Below, piece after piece: positions 61,900-64,000 of a stretch of DNA of 64,000 nucleotides. The position numbers and the translations under genes are program-made. Source of the stretch: Actinomadura litoris (GTDB lineage Bacteria > Actinomycetota > Actinomycetes > Streptosporangiales > Streptosporangiaceae); NCBI RefSeq assembly GCF_009733595.1, contig NZ_WOFH01000009.1, positions 310,001 through 374,000 of the forward strand, read 5' to 3'. Numbering within the stretch: position 1 is the first letter of the stretch; the number at the start of each line of letters is the position of its first letter. Below the pieces are notes generated by a model, which worked only from the letters and a program-made list of their open reading frames with translations, was not told the DNA's origin and made no database searches.

Positions 61900-62853
61900 A
61901 TGACCACGGCCCCGGCCCTCGACCCTCCCCGGCCGCAGCGCCGACCCGAACTCGACCCGGACCGGCAGGGCAACGCGGAGCGGCTGCTCGTCGCCGTGTT
62001 CACCGGTGTGCCGTTCCTGGCGCTCTTCGCGGCCGTCCCGCTCGCCTGGGGCAGGTTCCTCGGCTGGACGGACATCGCGATCATGGCGGTGTTCTACGTG
62101 CTGTCGGCGGCGGGGATCACGGTCGGCTACCACCGCTTCTTCACCCACGGGTCGTTCAAGGCGCGGCGGCCGCTGAAGATCTTCATGGCGCTGGCGGGGG
62201 GCCTCGCGATCGAGGGGCCGGTCATCACGTGGGTCGCCGACCACCGGCGCCACCACAAGCACTCCGACAAGGACTTCGACCCGCACTCGCCGTGGCGGTT
62301 CGGCAACGACTGGAAGGCGCTCGGCAAGGGGCTCGTGTGGGCGCACTACGGGTGGCTGTTCGACGGGAACCGCACGTCCAAGCCGCGCTACGCCAAGGAC
62401 CTGCTGAACGACCGCGACATGGTCCGCATCCACCAGTTGTTCCCCGCGCTCGTCGCGTTGTCGTTCTTCCTGCCCGCCGCGCTCGGCGGGCTGCTCACGA
62501 TGTCCTGGACGGGATTCCTCACCGCGCTGTTCTGGGCCGGATTCGTGCGGATCACGCTCGTCCACCACGTGACGTGGTCGATCAACTCGATCTGCCACAC
62601 GTTCGGCAAGGAGCACTTCGAGGTGCGCGACAGGTCCCGCAACGTGTGGTGGCTCGCCATCCCGTCGCTGGGCGAGTCGTGGCACAACCTGCACCACTCC
62701 GACCCGACCTGCGCGCGCCACGGCGTCCTGCGGGGGCAGATCGACATCAGCGCGCGGATCATCTGGGCGTTCGAGCGGGCGGGGTGGGCCTATGACGTCC
62801 GCTGGCCGAACGCGGAGCGGCTCGCCGCCAAACGCACCGAGCAGGCTCGTTGA
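61900..62853 (+). CDS. Acyl-CoA/acyl-lipid desaturase
   Basis: A 317-residue membrane-bound di-iron desaturase that puts a double bond into fatty acyl chains. The three histidine boxes are HRFFTH (near residue 78), HRRHHKHSD (near residue 115) and ESWHNLHHS (near residue 266). Hydrophobic pairs span the membrane (VFTGVPFLALFAAVPLAW, IAIMAVFYVLSAAGITVG, LFPALVALSFFLPAALGGLL). It resembles the stearoyl-type delta-9 enzymes (DesA3-like) of actinobacteria. AGGAAG lies 9 bases before the ATG. Its stop overlaps the TetR gene start by 3-4 bases, so regulator and enzyme are coupled. Confidence 0.94.
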   Translation: MTTAPALDPPRPQRRPELDPDRQGNAERLLVAVFTGVPFLALFAAVPLAWGRFLGWTDIAIMAVFYVLSAAGITVGYHRFFTHGSFKARRPLKIFMALAGGLAIEGPVITWVADHRRHHKHSDKDFDPHSPWRFGNDWKALGKGLVWAHYGWLFDGNRTSKPRYAKDLLNDRDMVRIHQLFPALVALSFFLPAALGGLLTMSWTGFLTALFWAGFVRITLVHHVTWSINSICHTFGKEHFEVRDRSRNVWWLAIPSLGESWHNLHHSDPTCARHGVLRGQIDISARIIWAFERAGWAYDVRWPNAERLAAKRTEQAR

Positions 62854-63650
62854 CCGCCACAATTGAGCCCGTGACGGAACCCGCTCCCAGACCCCGCAGA
62901 AAGCGGATGACAGGCAAGGAACGCCGCGAGCAGCTCCTCGACATCGGGCGGACGCTGTTCGCCGAACGCGGTCTGGACGGCACCTCGGTGGAGGAGATCG
63001 CCTCCGCCGCCGGGGTCTCCAAGCCGGTGGTGTACGAGCACTTCGGCGGCAAGGAGGGACTGTACGCGGTCGTCGTCGACCGGGAGTTCGAGAAACTGCT
63101 GAGGCTGATCACCGAGTCGCTGAATTCGGCGACCCACTACCGCGGCAAACTGGAGAAGGCCGCGCTGGCGCTGCTGGAGTACATCGAGGGGAATCCGGAC
63201 GGGTTCCGCATCCTCGTGCGCGACTCGCACGGCGGCACCGGGACCGGCAGCTACGCCAGCCTCCTCAGCGAGATCGCCGGTGAGGTCGAGTACATCCTCG
63301 CCCAGGAGTTCGACCGGCACGACTACGACGACAAGTTCGCGCCGCTGTACGCGCAGAGCCTCGTGGGAATGGTCGCGATGACCGGCCAGTGGTGGCTGGA
63401 CGTGCGCAAGCCGCGCCGCGAGGAGGTCGCCGCCCACATCGTGAACCTCGCGTGGAACGGGATCTCGGGCCTGGAGCCGCGGCCCTCGCTCGATCCGAGG
63501 CAGCGCCGCAAGGAGATGGAGCGCCAGGAGAAGCGCGCCGAGAAGGCGGCGGCGAAGGCGGAGAAGGCCGAGGAGAAGGCCGCCGCGAAGGCCGAGAAGG
63601 CCCAGCGCAAGGTCCGGGGCGAGGGCGACGCCGAGCCCCAGGAAGGCTGA
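62850..63650 (+). CDS. TetR family transcriptional regulator
   Basis: A 266-residue regulator. The helix-turn-helix is REQLLDIGRTLFAERGLDGTSVEEIASAAGVSKPVVYEHFGGKEGLYAVVVDREF (residues ~25-80). The ligand-binding domain follows to about residue 215, resembling lipid-responsive regulators of the FasR/DesT kind, though this is inference. The last ~45 residues are a Lys/Glu/Ala helix (KAAAKAEKAEEKAAAKAEKAQRK). The TTG at 62850 overlaps the desaturase stop (TTGA); a GTG at 62871 is an alternative. It probably represses the desaturase operon through the palindrome at 61834-61853, in response to fatty acyl ligands. Confidence 0.9.
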   Translation: MTATIEPVTEPAPRPRRKRMTGKERREQLLDIGRTLFAERGLDGTSVEEIASAAGVSKPVVYEHFGGKEGLYAVVVDREFEKLLRLITESLNSATHYRGKLEKAALALLEYIEGNPDGFRILVRDSHGGTGTGSYASLLSEIAGEVEYILAQEFDRHDYDDKFAPLYAQSLVGMVAMTGQWWLDVRKPRREEVAAHIVNLAWNGISGLEPRPSLDPRQRRKEMERQEKRAEKAAAKAEKAEEKAAAKAEKAQRKVRGEGDAEPQEG

Positions 63651-63672
63651 GCGGGACCGATTCCCCGTGAAA

Positions 63673-63709
63673 CCGCCGGCCGTCCGGAGTTCGCCCGGAC
63701 GGCCGGCGG
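63673..63709. terminator. Terminator after the TetR gene
   Basis: A perfect 15-bp stem (63673-63687 CCGCCGGCCGTCCGG with 63695-63709) around a 7-base loop, 22 bases after the TetR stop. It lies between convergent genes and could act for both. There is no U tract on the plus strand. Confidence 0.7.
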
Positions 63710-63828
63710 CCGGGGTCGCCGGCGCCGGGTCACGGTGCCGGGATCTGGTCCGGATGCCGCCCGTCCGCCGAGGTCGCGCACCGCAGGGGAACGAGTCGCT
63801 CACCTCTGATGGACGGACGGCACCCCGT

Positions 63829-64000
63829 CTAGGGCGCGTTCCGGCGCGCGACGACGAACACGCGGCGGAACGGGAACACGGTCCCGTAGGTCGCGGCCGG
63901 ATACGCCTCGTTCAGCCGACGCCGATAGGCGTCGAGGAACTCCTCGGTCTCGGCCGCGTCGAGTTCGGTCAGGATGGGCCGCAGCGTGCTTCCCTTGACC
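63829..64000 (-). CDS. Trans-aconitate 2-methyltransferase-like protein, C-terminal end (partial)
   Basis: The window ends inside this minus-strand gene; 56 codons and the TAG remain. The end reads KGSTLRPILTELDAAETEEFL, then YRRRLNEAYPAATYG and VFPFRRVFVVARRN. KGxxLRPxL and the final PFRRVFxVA strand are characteristic of trans-aconitate 2-methyltransferase (Tam), a SAM enzyme that methyl-esterifies trans-aconitate. The catalytic N-terminal part lies outside, so the assignment rests on the C-terminal signature only. Confidence 0.75.
   Translation of the reverse strand, partial: VKGSTLRPILTELDAAETEEFLDAYRRRLNEAYPAATYGTVFPFRRVFVVARRNAP

Overview
This is a high-GC (about 70-75%) actinobacterial chromosome segment with many GTG/TTG starts, GGAGG-type ribosome sites and strong GC hairpins. 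Gene content and order (mfd-surA lipoprotein-mazG, eno-ftsB-DUF501-ppx, glmU-prs-rplY-pth with tRNA-Gln upstream of glmU) are those of a filamentous actinomycete. The protein style suggests Thermomonosporaceae/Actinomadura or a relative, but that is inference. No rRNA, insertion sequence, integrase, phage gene or CRISPR array was seen.

Layout. (1) 0.7-9.2 kb: mixed housekeeping genes (thiolase, small DUF4287-like protein, Bax-inhibitor-1 protein, an unusual tRNA-like gene, cyclopropane-fatty-acid-synthase-type methyltransferase, type II NADH dehydrogenase, secreted DUF4232 protein, uracil-DNA glycosylase, DUF2510 protein). (2) 9.2-12.6 kb: eno-ftsB-DUF501-ppx on the minus strand. (3) 12.8-17.1 kb: a sulfonate/taurine/nitrate-type ABC importer (binding protein, ATPase, permease) and a histidine kinase with no adjacent response regulator. 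(4) 17.1-26.3 kb: quinone-oxidoreductase-like protein, class A PBP with PASTA domain, mazG, SurA-like lipoprotein and mfd. (5) 26.5-56.8 kb: a ~30-kb surface-polysaccharide and sulfate-activation region. (6) 56.9-61.5 kb: pth, rplY, prs, glmU, tRNA-Gln. (7) 61.9-64 kb: an acyl desaturase with its TetR regulator, and the C-terminal end of a trans-aconitate methyltransferase-like gene.

The central region reads as one programme. A polyprenyl-phosphate sugar-1-phosphate transferase starts the repeat unit. RmlA/B/C/D make dTDP-L-rhamnose. Two glycosyltransferases extend the unit, a Wzx-type flippase exports it, a Wzy/WaaL-type protein polymerises or ligates it, and a Wzz-type copolymerase with a long tail controls length. 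Interleaved are the genes for making and using PAPS: CysD and CysN (ATP sulfurylase), an APS kinase fused to an apparently inactive ATP-sulfurylase-like domain, CysQ (recycles PAP), a TauE/SafE permease and a carbohydrate-type sulfotransferase. No PAPS reductase or sulfite reductase is present. I infer that the locus makes a sulfated, rhamnose-containing exopolysaccharide or cell-wall glycan. Secreted accessory proteins (two paralogous beta-propellers, one with LamG and PKD domains; a parallel beta-helix protein; a lipoprotein; a C-terminally membrane-anchored propeller-like protein) sit inside the same region.

The most unusual single element is the tRNA-like gene at 3550-3622. It folds as a class I tRNA, but its anticodon loop has C at position 33 and TAA at 34-36, which fits no standard isoacceptor.
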